Shown here: positions 1-11,460 of the stretch, piece by piece
Layout of the letters: each line of letters opens with the position of its first letter
How positions within the stretch are numbered: the stretch's first letter is position 1
Made by a program: the position numbers and the translations under genes
The notes under the pieces: model-generated
Seen by the model: the letters and a program-made list of their open reading frames with translations, nothing else
Told to the model about the DNA's origin: nothing
The model's database searches: none
Source of the DNA: Cunninghamia lanceolata
Taxonomy: Eukaryota; Streptophyta; Pinopsida; Cupressales; Cupressaceae
Assembly (NCBI GenBank): GCA_027924645.1
Contig: BSBN01000445.1
Span: 992,001 to 1,056,000, forward strand
Length of the DNA stretch: 64,000 nucleotides
Direction: 5' to 3'

Positions 1-292
1 TCAAGACATGGGAAGACGACGATGGACACTGACAAATTTCCAAGCTATACTAGATAGGGAGATGGAAATGCAAACAAAGTCAATGGTTTTATTATGGATG
101 GATGGATGAGGTGCGTTGCGAATTGGACAAGGAGTGGATAGGAATCGATAGACGATGGATGCTGACTCTATGCATAGCACCTGTTTGCCAGGTTTTCACT
201 ATGGTACTTATCCAAGGTGCCTGTTTGCTAGGTTTTCACCAGAGGACAGATTTTTTTGGAATTTTTTTTTTTTTTTTAGAATACTCTGAGGA

Positions 293-1251
293 TCAGGCAT
301 AAAACTTCTTGAGATGGACACTGTTAAGTGGCTCATCCAGAGGAATGCCGTCAGGTGTAGCTAAAGTATAAGCTCCTGATCCATATGCTGCTATCACAAT
401 AAAGGGACCTAACCAGTTAGGCTCAAACTTGCCCTTCTTCTCTCGATCTGCTTGATTTCTCTAATTCTCCTTAAGTACAAGATCACCAACTTGAAACCAT
501 CTTTCTTTGATCTTTTTGTTGTAATTACGCTGGAGGCAGTTTTGATAGACATGGAGATGATTAAGTGCGGCAAGGCACCTCTCATCTAGTAGTTCAAGCT
601 CAGCTAATCTGGAAGTGCGATACTCATCTCCGCCGATCAGGTCCTGCATGGATACTCTGAGGGATGGGATCTCGACCTCTATAGGTAGGATGGCTTCAGA
701 GCCAAAGACCAAGGCATATGGTGTGGCACCAGTTGGTGTTCTGATACTAGTGTGGTAGGCCCATAGGGCGGGATTGAGTTGCAAGTGCCAATCACGACCA
801 GCTTCATTAACCATTTTCTTGAGGATCTTGAGAATGGTTTTATTGGAAGCCTCAGCTTGGCCGTTACTCTGAGGATAGTAGGGAGTTGAAAAGCGATGTT
901 GGATATTGTATTGTGTGCATAAGGCACGAACATCTTGGTTCTTGAATGGTCTCTCATTATCAGTGACAATGGCTTGGGGAATACCATACCGGCATATGAG
1001 GTAGTTTAGGATGAACTTGGGTATTTGCTTACCGGTGATATAGGTCATAGGAATGGCTTCCACCCACTTCGTGAAATACTCAATGGCGGTAATGATAAAC
1101 TTGTGGCCATTGGAGGAGGAAGGGTGGATTTGTCCTATGAGGTCGAGACCCCATTGAGAAAAAGGCCATGGAGTTGTCACAGGTTGTAATTCATGAGCTG
1201 GTGCGTGAATCAAATCTCCATGCTGCTGGCATTGTAGACACTTCTTAGCAA
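293..1251 (-). pseudogene. integrase core and C-terminus, element A copy
   Basis: Encodes the catalytic core and C-terminal DNA-binding part of a Ty3 integrase, which joins element cDNA to the host chromosome. The DDE residues can be placed: the Asp in GLDLIGQ, the Asp in IVTDNERPFKNQ, and the Glu in GQAEASNK. The usual Gly of TDNGRP is Glu here, a G-to-A type change absent from the copy at 32500-33449. The end of the domain is in frame to a TGA at 293-295, but a TAG near 461 cuts it into a 250-residue upper part and a tail. The same TAG occurs in the first copy in the other A element (33280-33282). A second TAG near 1250 separates this part from the zinc-binding domain; the other copy has CAG there. 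Confidence 0.85.
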
Positions 1252-1252
1252 A

Positions 1253-2437
1253 CTATGCAGCATCTTGCTCTATTGTAGGCCAGTAATAACCTGTTCTGAG
1301 TATCTTCTTAGCAAGATTAGGACTGGTAGAATGTGCGCCACAGACACCTTCGTGTATGTCTCGTAAGGTAGCTTCAGCTTCTTCTACGTTAAGACATCGT
1401 AAGAGGATACCATCGAGACTCCGGCGATATAGTGTATCACCCAGAATGATGTAACGAGAGGATCGATGGATAAAGGTTTTGCGTTGGGTGGATGATAGGT
1501 CAGGGGGAAAGGTTTGGTATTTGAGGTATTCATAGATATCTTCATACCATGGGGAATTGGGACCAACAAGTTCACAGATGATTTCAGTAACAGGAACATC
1601 GACGGCTGGTATCAACAATTGCTCGATCAAGAATTCACACTTCTGTGTATTTGCAGGCATATCAATCAGTGACCCTACAGAAGCCATAGAATCCGTAGCT
1701 TTATTATGCTCTCTTGGAATTTGCTCAAATGTGATGGTAGAAAAATGTGGTTTGTAGGCATCCACTAGTTGCTTGTAGGGGACCAACTTTTCATCCTTTG
1801 TTTGGTATTCATCTGTGACTTGGCAAATGACTAGCTGTGAGTCTCCATATACTTGTAATTCTGTGATGTCCCATTGAACTGTTGTATTGAGACCTATGAG
1901 GAGTGCTTCATACTCGGCTATGTTGTTGGTGCAAGGGAATGCTAGCCGATATGACTTTGGAATGTAGTCATTCTGAGGTATAACAAATAAGATGCTGGCT
2001 CCTGATCCATGCTGTGTGTAAGAACCATCAAAGTACAACTTCCACATTATGGAGGTAGTAAGAGTGAAGAGATTCTCGTTAGGAAATTCTGCTACCATAG
2101 GATGTGTATCTTTCATAGGTGCTTCTGCTAGTTGATCCGCGAGGGCTTGTCCTTTGATTGCCTTACGATCCATGTACTCAATATCAAACTCACTAAGGAT
2201 CATAACCCATTTAGCTAGTCTGCCTGTGAGAGCTGCTTTTGCTAGTAGATACTTCAAGGGATCAATCTTGGCTATCAGATTTGTGTGTTGGTTCAACATG
2301 TAATGCCGTAACTTTTGGGAGGTGAACACTACTGCTAAACAAGCCCTTTCCATTGGTGAATAATTGAGCTCGTATCCCACCAAGGTTCTACTAATGTAAT
2401 AAATTGCATGCTCCTTGCTCCTTTCCTGTGTCATCAT
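1253..2437 (-). pseudogene. dual RNase H and integrase zinc domain, element A copy
   Basis: A 394-residue open stretch with three parts in order: the end of the Ty3-type RNase H and connection (AIYYISRTLVGYELNY through the DQLAEAP linker), a second archaeal-type RNase H starting at WKLYFDGSYTQHGSGA with the catalytic Asp in YFDGS and a later Asp in YGDSQLVI, then the integrase zinc-binding segment (IHEGVCGAH, then KKCLQC beyond the stop). The double RNase H order is known from Tat elements. The true reading frame continues upstream into RT, but a small insertion near 2420 (a repeated GGAGCA) shifts the frame, so the methionine shown is not a native start. Confidence 0.86.
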
Positions 2438-3440
2438 TCTGTGCTAGCAGGGCCCCTAGGGCTAAATTTGTAGTGGAGATGTATAAGATCAAAGGTTTGT
2501 CCGCAACTGGTGGAACCAATATGGGCGGTGTAGCTAGATACTCTTTAAGTTGATCAAATGTTGCCTGACACTTGTTGTCCCATCGAAATGAGACATCCTT
2601 TTGGAGTAAGTGCTGAAAGGGTTGACATTTATCTGCTAGCTGTGATATGAAATGCCGAATGGACTGCAACCTTCCCTGAAGGCTCCTTAGTGCTTTAAGG
2701 TTCTTGGGTGGAGGCATCTCCACTATAGCCTTTACTTTCGCTGGGTCTACTTTGATGCCTCTACGAGATACAATGTATCCCAATAGCTTCCCTGATGTTA
2801 CGCCAAATACACATTTCTTTGGATTGAGTCTTACTTGGTATTTTTCAAGCCTGTGAAAGATCTATCCTAGGACCTATATGTGATCCACTCTAGAAGATTT
2901 AGCCAATATATCATCAACATAGTCTTCCATGATGTGATGAAAGAGGTCATGAAATATCACTGTCATTGCCCACTGATAGGTTGCTCCTGCATTCTTCAGA
3001 CCAAACGACATGACACACCAACAATAATTGCCCCAAGGACAAGTAAAGGTTGTCTTATGTTGGTCTTCTTTAGCTATCCTTATCTGATTATAACCTGAGA
3101 ATCCGTCCATGAGAGAAAGCATCTCGTGACCTGCTGTCAAGTCCACTATAATGTCAATGTTTGGTAGTGGAAAGTCATCTTTAGGACATGCCTTATTGAG
3201 ATCTCTGAAATCATTACACATGCGGATGCACCCATTACGTTTAGACATAGGTACAATGTTTGAGACCCAATCTGAATAGTCAATGGGTCGTATGAACTTT
3301 GCGTCTAACAGCTTTTGTATTTCCACCTTCACCAAGAGAGCTATCTGTGGGTGCATCTTTCTCAACTTCTGTTTGACTGGTTTCACTTTGGGATCAACTG
3401 TGAGATAATGAACTACCAGCTTAGGTTCTAGCCATGGCAT
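2391..3440 (-). pseudogene. reverse transcriptase, element A copy
   Basis: Copies element RNA into DNA. Visible RT landmarks: the substrate-contact segment RMCNDFRDLNKACPKDDFP, the catalytic YVDD at about 2910-2921, and the thumb with LLGYIVSRRGIKVDPAKVKA followed by LRSLQGRLQSIRHFISQ. Stops between 2784 and 2873 and a frame change at 2391-2437 split it into pieces of 188 and 130 residues. YVDD is intact, so decay is by interruption and not by loss of the active site. Its closest relative in the window is 30270-31300 plus. Confidence 0.88.
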
Positions 3441-4019
3441 ATCTGCATAGGTCCATGCAAAGTTGATGGTTCATTACAAGAAGAAGCTATTAAGATTTCT
3501 GTGCTCTGTGTCAGATAATGATGCCGCTAGGAATGTGGTCTTTGGATTCTGTTCTGTGCCAAGATTTATTTCTGTAGAATCTTCCACTAAGAGAGCTGAT
3601 TTCTCTTGATACTTAGATGGTAAGGGAAGGTCAAATCCTCCATCCTCAGGTGCCACAGTTGGGTTTTCACCTTTGGATACGTCCTTTATTTTTACTATTC
3701 TATGATCAGGAGGTGCCACAGTGTGGTTTTCACCTAGAGATCTTTCTTTATTTGCACTTTTGCGACTGGAGGATTTGGCATTCTCACCAAAATAAGCCGT
3801 GGGCTCGAGTTCCATTACAAAACCTGCCTTATGATCGCCAAGAGGGATACCTTCCCGAAGTCCCATGAACTCAGCTAGAGCTTCGTCATTCTGAAATACA
3901 TCTATAACGGGGGCCCCTTGTTGGTCCCAATCGATAAGTTCAGGGTAGACAAGAGTGACATTCTAGGTGCTGGTGGTGGAAGTTAAGGATATGGAGGATA
4001 GTGTAAAAATGGAGGATTC
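3441..4019 (-). pseudogene. protease-RT linker of element A copy
   Basis: A 130-residue open stretch at 3474-3866 and flanking degenerate sequence match the linker at 29560-30270 of the complete A element. It is hydrophilic and contains a short internal repeat, GENHTVAPPD then GENPTVAPED, about 30 residues apart. I recognise no catalytic motif in it. The homology to A ends at about 4019, the right boundary of this copy. Confidence 0.75.
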
Positions 4020-4054
4020 ATCAAGGCCTCTAACCACGAATAATGTTCCAAAAG

Positions 4055-4537
4055 ATTCTAAACCATCGATACACTCTTTGGTGATGATTGGGGCTCATTA
4101 GGTTTTAATCCTTGCAGTATAGGGGAATATAAAATTAATAGCCTTGACATACCAAAAGTGGCATCGATCTCACTCGAGCAATCTTTTGAAGCACCTAAGA
4201 AACCTAAAGTCCCCTTGGTAGAAAATAAAAACAATACTCTCACACTACAAATTATGACACCTATGAGGCTTCACCATCTTCTAAGGAAATGACATCCCTT
4301 TATAGTCGAGGATTTAAAATCCTTTATAACAATTGTGAATATGTGGGTAAGGGATGTGGTGTAAATCAACAAGGGATTCGAGTACCTATAGAATCCGCTT
4401 CAACACATTACTCAAGTGGCATTGGATACAATCCTTTTAAAGAAAAGAAAGCCTCTTGTCATCCTAAACTCAATATTAATTCAATTTCAACAGGACCAAA
4501 ACAACATGAGAGATATCCTAGATATGTATGTTCTTAA
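4055..4537 (+). pseudogene. G-patch-like linker, Tat-B-like
   Basis: Across one frameshift near 4250, the translation matches the minus-strand linker at 20160-20600. Shared landmarks are GDDWGSL, SIGEYKIN, YDTYEASPSSKEM and a G-patch-like segment GFKILYNNCEYVGKGCG followed by QQGIRVPIES. The second half (4289-4537) is open for 82 residues. G-patch motifs are RNA-binding modules known downstream of protease in some retroviruses; that assignment is by pattern only. The reading ends at a stop 20 bases before a consensus-like splice donor (GGTAAGT at 4554-4560). Confidence 0.6.
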
Positions 4538-4560
4538 CGATGGTACCCATATAGGTAAGT

Positions 4561-6222
4561 ATCTCTAACCCCTTATCTCTCTGGTGATGTGCTTCCCCCG
4601 TGATGTGTTATGTTGTTTAGGCCTCCTGGGATGACTCTTGATTCTCTTGTAAGGTTCGAGATTCCAGGAGACCGCCTTTGTTGTGACCTTCTTCTATTTG
4701 TATCATCATTCTTCTATATTGCCTCTCTCTGATTTCATTGTTGTGTGTTGTGTCTTGCGGTTGGTGACCTGGGGGCACCCTCCTACATGACTGTCCCTAA
4801 GACACTTGTTTCTCCTCTCTCATTTATTGTTTCCCTTCCTCTAGTGTTTCTATCTAGTGGGAGAATGATGAAAAATATTTATACTGATGCGGACCTAATG
4901 TGACTTTCGAGAGCAATCAAAAAATGGACTTAGTTCCTAATATGACAATGGGGTTGTATATTTTATCCGACACTTGGCTAGTGGAAGCACTCATGCTTTC
5001 CACGTGGTGAATTTGATGATGTTTTTATCTCATTTACAAACCTTAACAATACTATTACTCTATGCACCTTTGTTTGTCTTTGAATCTAGCCTTGGCGGTA
5101 CTTGATTTGGAGAGCTTCATGATATAGCCCCACGGTTATCCTCAAACTTTGAATTCGTGGTATAACCTTAGCTCTTTGTGTGATTAATCATATGCATTGA
5201 TGTTGTTGTTTATCATGATTCTGTAGACACTAACATGTTTCTTGCAGGGATGTGTTTGTGGGAGCATTTGGTGATCGTGAAGTACATGTCACCTTTGGGG
5301 GGCATGGGCTTTTCAAGAGCTTGTGTTCCCTTGTGCGTTTTCTTCCTACCTTAACGTGCTTGATATCAACCACCTTAAGGTGATGGCATATATAAGGTAA
5401 GCTATTTGTTGTAGATGTTAGCTATGTGCTTGTCCTCAGATGCAGTTTAAAGACTAGCTCAATGAGTGCTTCATGCATCCTGAGTTTGTTTGCAATCAAT
5501 CAATCAATCATGTAAGCCCTCTACGAACGTGGGATATTGCATATATCCTTTTTATCTTAAGCCCTCTACAGAGGTGAGGATCATGTATTTCTCAAAGTAG
5601 ATTGCATCATTCTGTTATTTTCAAAAGTCCTCTACAGAGGTGGGGAGCAGTTCTGTGACTATCTCAACCCTTAAGCGTGTCTTTGCCAATTGTTGTAGTG
5701 AAGCCCAATCGTTGGTGTGTGCCTGTAATGTGCGTGAGATGGTGTTGGACCTAGAAATAGGTACACTCCATCACTTGTCTATCATGTTTTCTCTGTGTCT
5801 TCAAGTGTGTGTGTTTTGGTGTGCTTACTTTGTTTGGCATGTTTGTTTCCCCATATGCAGTCTAAAGACTTGCTTGATGAGTGCATCATCCATTTTGGGA
5901 GGTTTTGCATGTCTTACGTGTGTGTTGCCCCATATATATAGTATAAAGACTTGTGCGATGAGTGCATCCTATACTATGGGAGGTTTGTTTACTTTCCAAT
6001 ACTTGCATCTGCATTTCATATATATGAGAAAAAGAAAAGAAAATAAATCACGCCTATCTTCCATGCATTAATGTGTCTTCTATGCGTTTACTGTTTTCTC
6101 CATGTTTTGTGTGACTGTTACTATTTTCTATGTGATTGGCGTGTCTTCTCCATGCTTGGCATGTTTACTGTGTTTGTGACCATACTTTAATGCATGTATT
6201 GGCCTTGCATTTATACATACAT
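4561..6222 (+). repeat. non-coding 3' region with short direct repeats
   Basis: No credible gene; open frames here are short and lack recognisable motifs. A unit of about 55 bp occurs three times, near 5435-5490, 5851-5905 and 5931-5988, recognisable by ATGCAGT..TAAAGACT followed by ATGAGTGC. A second unit, CCCTCTACAGAGGTG or a close variant, occurs near 5516, 5563 and 5628. An untranslated zone between pol and the 3' LTR with repeats is usual for Tat-type elements. Confidence 0.55.
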
Positions 6223-6238
6223 TAAAGTGGGGGCTAAA
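6223..6238 (+). other. polypurine tract
   Basis: TAAAGTGGGGGCTAAA lies directly before the TG that starts the LTR. This is the expected place and composition of the primer for plus-strand DNA synthesis, and it shows that the following LTR is a 3' LTR on the plus strand. Confidence 0.75.
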
Positions 6239-6866
6239 TGTAACGTTAGAAAATGTCCCCTTGGGGGCTTTTCCCTCATAAGGTTTAGCTCCCAGGTCTT
6301 TTGCATGCATTTAGGACATCTTACATCATAATTTGGAATCCCAATGGAATGAGCCCTAGGTAACATGACAAATGGGACCTAGGAGGACCCCTTAAGCTTA
6401 ACCCTACCTAAAATATGGGGGAGGACTTGGGTCCTATGCCGACGCAGTAAGTTTGAATTATGAAAATCTTGGCGGGAGTGTTTGTAGTTGCATATAAAAG
6501 CATGTTTAGGCATTCAATTGTAAACTAGATGGCAATTGTTATGTTTAGGCATTCTCAAGGTGATTCAAGGCTTTCATTGTGTTGTAAGAGCAAATTTGTG
6601 TGGTTTATGTGTTTGTGTTTGCAGATTTGAGCATCCATTTCATCATGGAATGAAGAGCATCTTCCTCCCATGAGATCTTCACTACAAGGTGACATTATAT
6701 TGTATTTGTGATTATTATTTCATTTGGTTTTTGCCTCTACCTCCCTAGGCATGCACTCTCTATCTAACAAAGGTGTTCAGAGACTAAAGTGTCCTCTAGG
6801 GCTTGACTGAGGTAAGCCTCTAAACACCACAACCCCCTCCCAAAGTTTTCATGGTTGTAGGTTACA
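6239..6866 (+). repeat. 3' LTR of the Tat-like remnant
   Basis: The start is fixed by the polypurine tract. I place the end at 6866 because the start TGTAAC and the end GTTACA form a 6-bp inverted repeat, giving 628 bp. A TATAAAA box at 6493-6499 sits inside. No partner LTR exists in the window, so the right end is an inference and no target duplication can be tested. Confidence 0.6.
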
Positions 6867-7395
6867 GGTTGAGGAGCTGGACAAAGTGAAGTTGTAGGAA
6901 GACATATTGGAGTGTCAAGATTACAAAACAGGAAGAAAATCTAGCCCCTAGACTTGGGCGCTCACTCATTAGTCCTCCAAGTTTTGTGACGGGAAAATCT
7001 CCAGAACAGTAGGAAAGAGTTGCAAATTGAGTTCTCAGATCTAGACAAAAATATAGGCCTTGGACTTGGGTGCTCGCTCTTGTGTCCTTGACTTTTCTGC
7101 CTGGAAACCCTGAAAATAGGTACTCTGTGATTTGTCATTTTACTTCCCTCTGCAAGAGCTTTTTCTGTAATTCATCCGTTTACTGTAGTATTTGCAAAAT
7201 TAGGATTTTAATGGTCCATTGAGCATAGGAGAAGTACAATTGATAGTTAAACACCCTAATCCAAGCTTCCCTACATTTGTAAGTGACCAAGGACCTATTA
7301 GTGCTTTGTCACTCAATCTGAAGGTCCTTGAATGTGTTAGGTGAAAGGAGGATTTAAACACTAAATAAAACAAATCCAATTTTCCCCTAAACACT
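6867..7395. other. unassigned spacer, no gene
   Basis: No coding signal that I trust. It contains two copies of a motif close to CTAGACTTGGGCGCTCACTC (near 6951 and, as GGACTTGGGTGCTCGCTC, near 7060) that also occur at 57670-57810 and 58580-58610. The stretch 7200-7394 is unidentified and ends where copia homology begins. Confidence 0.5.
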
Positions 7396-8932
7396 AACAC
7401 TGATGAACCTAGAACTGTGACAGAGGCTATGGACATGAAAGATGCAAGTTCCTGGAAGGAAGCCATGGAGGATGAGATGGCTTCTTTGGAAAAGAATAAA
7501 ACTTGGGACTTGGTGCCTTTTCCTGATGGATGGAAACCCATTGGATGCAAATGGGTGTTCAAGAAGAAATTTGGAGGAGATGGTAGTGTTGAGAAGTACA
7601 AGGCTAGATTGGTTGCGAATGGGGTATTCACAAGTGGAGGGAATTGATTATGGTGAAATTTACTCTCCCATTGTAAAGCTAACATCTATTCAGTTCATGT
7701 TATCTCTTGCAACAACTTATGACTTAGAAGTGGAACAAATTGATGTGAAGACAGCTTTCCTTCATGATGATTTGGAGGAAGAAATTTATATGTCACAGCC
7801 TAAGCACTATGTCATGAAAGGTAAAGAAAATTTGGCCTGTAAGTTAAAGAAGTCTTTGTATGGTTTGAAGCAATCTCCTAGGATGTGGTACTTGAAATTT
7901 GATGCCTTTGTCTTGTCCACTGGATTTTTGAGATTGAAATCATATCATTGTGTGTATTACAAGTTTGACAATGATCATATTCTCATTATTGCACTGTATG
8001 TTGATGATATGTTGCTGATTGGGAATGGTAAGAATATGATTTTACATTTGAAGTCTCGATTGTCAACACAGTTTGAGATAAAAAACTTAAGGGCAGCGAG
8101 GTACATTCTGGGGATGGAGATCAAAAGAGACAGAGCAAACAAAAAACTTTGGTTAAACCAGAGTAAGTATGTGAAGACCATGTTGGATAGATTCAACATG
8201 GCAGATTGTAGACCATTGTGTGTTCATGTTTCATTGGGAACAAAGTTATCTATGAATGATTGTCCAAAGTCTCCCTCTGAGATGGAGGATATGAGCAGAG
8301 TACCTTATGCTAGTGCATTTAGAAGCTTGATGTATGCTATGGTCTCTACAAGACTAGACATTACCCAAGCAGTGGGAGTCCTTTGTCAATTTATGGCTAA
8401 TCCTGGACGGGTACATTGGGATGCAGTAAAGAGAGTGTTCAAATATTTGTAGGGTACTTCTGAGTATTCCATATGTTATCATGGTCATCCTACAAGACCT
8501 CCGCATTCTGTGAGTATTCATGGATTTGTGGATTCTGATTGGGCAGGTGATAATTATAGTAGGAGATCCACCAGTGCTTATGTGTTTACCATGTTTGGTG
8601 GTGCTATTAGTTGGATGACTAAGCGACAACCTATGGTTGCTTTGTCCGTGACAGAAGCAGAGTACATGGCAGAAACTCATGCTTGTAAGGAAGCCATTTG
8701 GCTTAAGAGGTTGTGTTTAGATGTTAGTGTTAATGTAGGACAGATTACTATCTATTGTGATAGTCAGAGTGTGAATTTCTTAGCAAAGAATCCTACATTC
8801 CATGCCAGATCAAAGCATATTGATGTTCAATTTCATTTTGTTCGAGATACGGTAGAAGATGGGAAGGTGATATTGGAGAAGGTAGACACTTTGAAGAATG
8901 TTGTAGATGCATTGACGAAACAATGGCCATAG
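7396..8932 (+). pseudogene. copia reverse transcriptase and RNase H (Copia1)
   Basis: RT begins with EAMEDEMASLEKNKTWDLV and WKPIGCKWVFKKKFGGDG, is shifted by one frame near 7630, and continues in a 336-residue frame through QIDVKTAFLHDDLEEEIYM, KSLYGLKQSPRMWY and the catalytic ALYVDDMLLIG (YVDD at about 7997-8008). RNase H follows at 8510-8932 with VDSDWAGD, VTEAEYMA, CDSQS and ARSKHIDVQFHFVRD. A TAG at 8450-8452 in the connection (KYL-stop-GTSEY) separates the two; the same TAG occurs at the same place in Copia2. Active-site residues of both enzymes are still present, so inactivation is by one frameshift and one stop. Confidence 0.88.
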
Positions 8933-8972
8933 AGAAGTTTAGATGGTGTCCAGAGTGTATGGGCCTCTTGGT

Positions 8973-9980
8973 TGAAAGGAAGCAAGGTATGCGGAAACGC
9001 TTCCTACACTGATCTACTGAGGAAACATTTATGCAAATTTTTCTTTTATAGTTATAGATTAAGATGTACATTAACAGAAAGATAATAATAACTTCCAAAT
9101 GAAAACACAAAACTCACAACACAAGATATATGTGGGGAAAACCCTTTCAGGTAAAAAACCCCACACTCCAAAGCTGCCCAATATATTATTTAGGAATCAC
9201 AAAGATTACAATATACTTGCAGAGTAAGCTTTTACAGGAGTATATCCAACCAGATATCCAGGAGGTAATTCAACATCTATAATATTCTTACATACAACGT
9301 CCATCTCAAGTTCCTGATATATAGGAGATACAATATAGTGCACCGCCAACAGTAATTACAAAACCATGAGCCAAAACTACCAAAAAGTGGCACCCAAATT
9401 ATCTCCAATAAAAGATGCTTTGTGATGTGCCAAACCACACACCAACATGTGTGACTCTCCCCTTTCCAATTCTTTTATGTGTCCAACATGTTTTTACATT
9501 TCCCAAAAATAGAAGGTCCAACTTTCAGAGGCCATAACTTTTGATCCAGGTGTCTAATTGATAAACCGTTTGATGTGTTAGAAAGATCGTGAAGAGATCT
9601 ATCACCCTATAACCAACTACACTGGTTATGACAATTTTTGGGATGTTTAGAGAAGTTTTGATTCTGGTATTGAGTTTAAAACTTTTTCCTAGCAGTTTCA
9701 AAAAATAGAAACTTTAATATCTCGTGATCCAGGTATGATCTTGAGATGAAAGTCACCTGAGATGTTCACTTAGCTATTTCGCACCTTTTGGGAAAAATTT
9801 TAGGTCAATCCGAGCTCAATCAAAGGACTTACTAAAAATAGTAAGTCTCACTATTTTTAACTCTTTTGGAAACTTTGAAAGTTCCAGACCATTCTCCAAG
9901 ATAAAGGGTATTCGAAAAGACCAAAACTGGGAAGAATAGTAATCTTTCAAAGTTGCAAGGTTGAGACACTTTTCCTAACA
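8973..9980 (-). repeat. 3' LTR of Copia2
   Basis: On the element strand it begins TGTTAGGAAAAGTGTCTC and ends CTTGCTTCCTTTCA. The adjacent polypurine tract on the minus strand, ACAAGTGGGAGAA (plus 9981-9993), touches its start and fixes the boundary. The block GTGGGGAAAACCCTTTC at about 9132 is the reverse of the conserved copia LTR motif. Confidence 0.92.
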
Positions 9981-10080
9981 TTCTCCCACTTGTCAAACAC
10001 CTTGCAAGAGCAAAGGGAGTATCAACACCATAACTTAATTCCTAGGGGCTGAGAGGCCCATAGACTCTGAACACCATCTA

Positions 10081-11460
10081 AAATTCTCTGTGCTCACAAG
10101 TTTTGTCAAGGTACTAGACATCAATATGCTTAATCCTCACATTAAAAGTAGGATTCTTTGCCAAACATATGGCACTCTGACTGTCACAATAAATAGCAAT
10201 CTTCCCTACATCAAACTCAACATCAGAACATAATCTCTTAAGTCAAATGGCTTCTTTAGAAGCATGAGTTACTGCCATGTACTCAGCTTTAGTAGTGGAC
10301 AAAGTGACCACAAGTTGCTGCTTACTCATCCAATACTCATCCAACTAATAGCACCACCAAACATAGTGAACACATAAGCACTGGTGGATCTCCTGCTGTC
10401 AATGTCACCTACCTAATCTAAATCCACAAATACAAAGTGAATGCTGAGGTTCTGTAAGATAACCATGATAACATAAGGAATACTCAAAAGTACCCTACAA
10501 ATATCTAAACACTCTCTTCATTGTATCCCAATGTACCTATCCAAGAGTAGCCATAAATCAACTAAGGACTCCCACTGCTTGGGCAATGTTTGGTCTTGTA
10601 CAAACCATTGCATACATCAAACTGCCAACCACACTATCATAAGGAACTCTGCTCATATCCTCTATCTCAGAAGGAGACTTTGGACAATCTTCAACAAATA
10701 ACTTTGTCCCCATTGTAATAGGAACAGCCAAAGGTCTACAATCCATCATGATGAATCTCTCCAACACAGTGTTAACATACTTACTCTAGCCTAACCAAAG
10801 TTTTATGTTTGCTCTGTCTCTTCTGATTTCCATTCCCAAAATGTATCGAGCTACCCCTAGATTTTTCATCTCAAACTGTGCTGACAACTGACACTTCAAA
10901 TCAAAAATCAAACTTTTACCATTCCCAATGAGTAAGATATCATCGACATACAATGCAATAATGATAATGCGATCATTATCAAACTTTTAGTAAACATAAT
11001 TATCTGATTTTGATCTCTGAAATCTAATACTCAACACAAAGGCATCAAACTTCTAGTACCACATCCTAGGAGACTGTTTCAAACCATACAAAGACTTTTT
11101 CAACTTGTAAACCAGATTTTCTTTGCCTTTCACCATGTAGTGCTCTAGATGTGACATATAGATTTCCTCCTCCAAGTCACCATGAAGGAATGTTGTCTTC
11201 AGATCCATCTATTCCACTTCTAGATCATGCACTGCTACAAGAGATAACAAGAACCAAATAGATGTCATCTTTGCAATGGGAGAAAAAATCTCACCATAGT
11301 CAATTCCCTCCACCTGAGAATACCCCTTCACAACCAATCTAGCCTTATATTTCTCAACACTGCCATCTACACCAAGTCCCAAGTATTATTATTTTCCAAA
11401 GAAGCCATCTCCTCTTCTATGGCCTCCTTTCAGGAACCTGCATCTTTCATACCCATAGCC
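10081..11460 (-). pseudogene. copia RT and RNase H (Copia2)
   Basis: Minus-strand RT and RNase H, homologous to 7396-8932. Visible pieces are GYSQVEGIDYGEIFSP, DLEEEIYMSHLEHY, KSLYGLKQSPRMWY and the intact ALYVDDILLIGNGKS near 10935. It is cut by many in-frame stops, including one directly after RMWY and one in the connection (RYL-stop-GTFEY, about 10497) that is identical in position to the Copia1 stop. Only a 69-residue piece (10558-10767) is open. RNase H (10081-10500) is badly degraded. Confidence 0.82.

Larger units (their letters stand above)
1..4019 (-). mobile_element. Tat-like Ty3 element A, partial copy
   Basis: Minus-strand fragment of the same family as the element at 22210-37828. 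Read right to left it carries the protease-RT linker, reverse transcriptase, two successive RNase H domains, integrase and the 3' non-coding region. Dual RNase H is a known hallmark of the Tat lineage of plant Ty3 elements. The right edge at about 4019 is an abrupt junction with an unrelated plus-strand remnant, so gag and protease are missing. The left edge runs out of the window and no LTR is seen. Positions 1-292 are 3' non-coding sequence with a T-tract (A-tract on the element strand) just past the integrase stop, and a direct repeat around CCTGTTTGCCAGGTTTTCAC near 180-245. Confidence 0.88.
4020..6866 (+). mobile_element. pol-less Tat-like remnant with 3' LTR
   Basis: Plus-strand sequence that starts with a degenerate protease-RT linker like that of element B (4055-4500), passes straight into a long non-coding stretch with direct repeats (4540-6220), then a polypurine tract and an LTR at 6239. 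RT, RNase H and integrase are absent between the linker and the 3' region, so this is either an internally deleted copy or a non-autonomous subfamily. The left end abuts the element A fragment, so the 5' part is lost. Confidence 0.65.

Noticed and set aside
102..302. 66-residue plus-strand open frame at the window start
   Set aside because: It is the complement of the 3' non-coding region and A-tract of element A.
5640..6071. 143-residue frame rich in Cys and hydrophobics, possible secreted protein
   Set aside because: It spans the 55-bp repeats of a non-coding 3' region and has no homology in the other copies.
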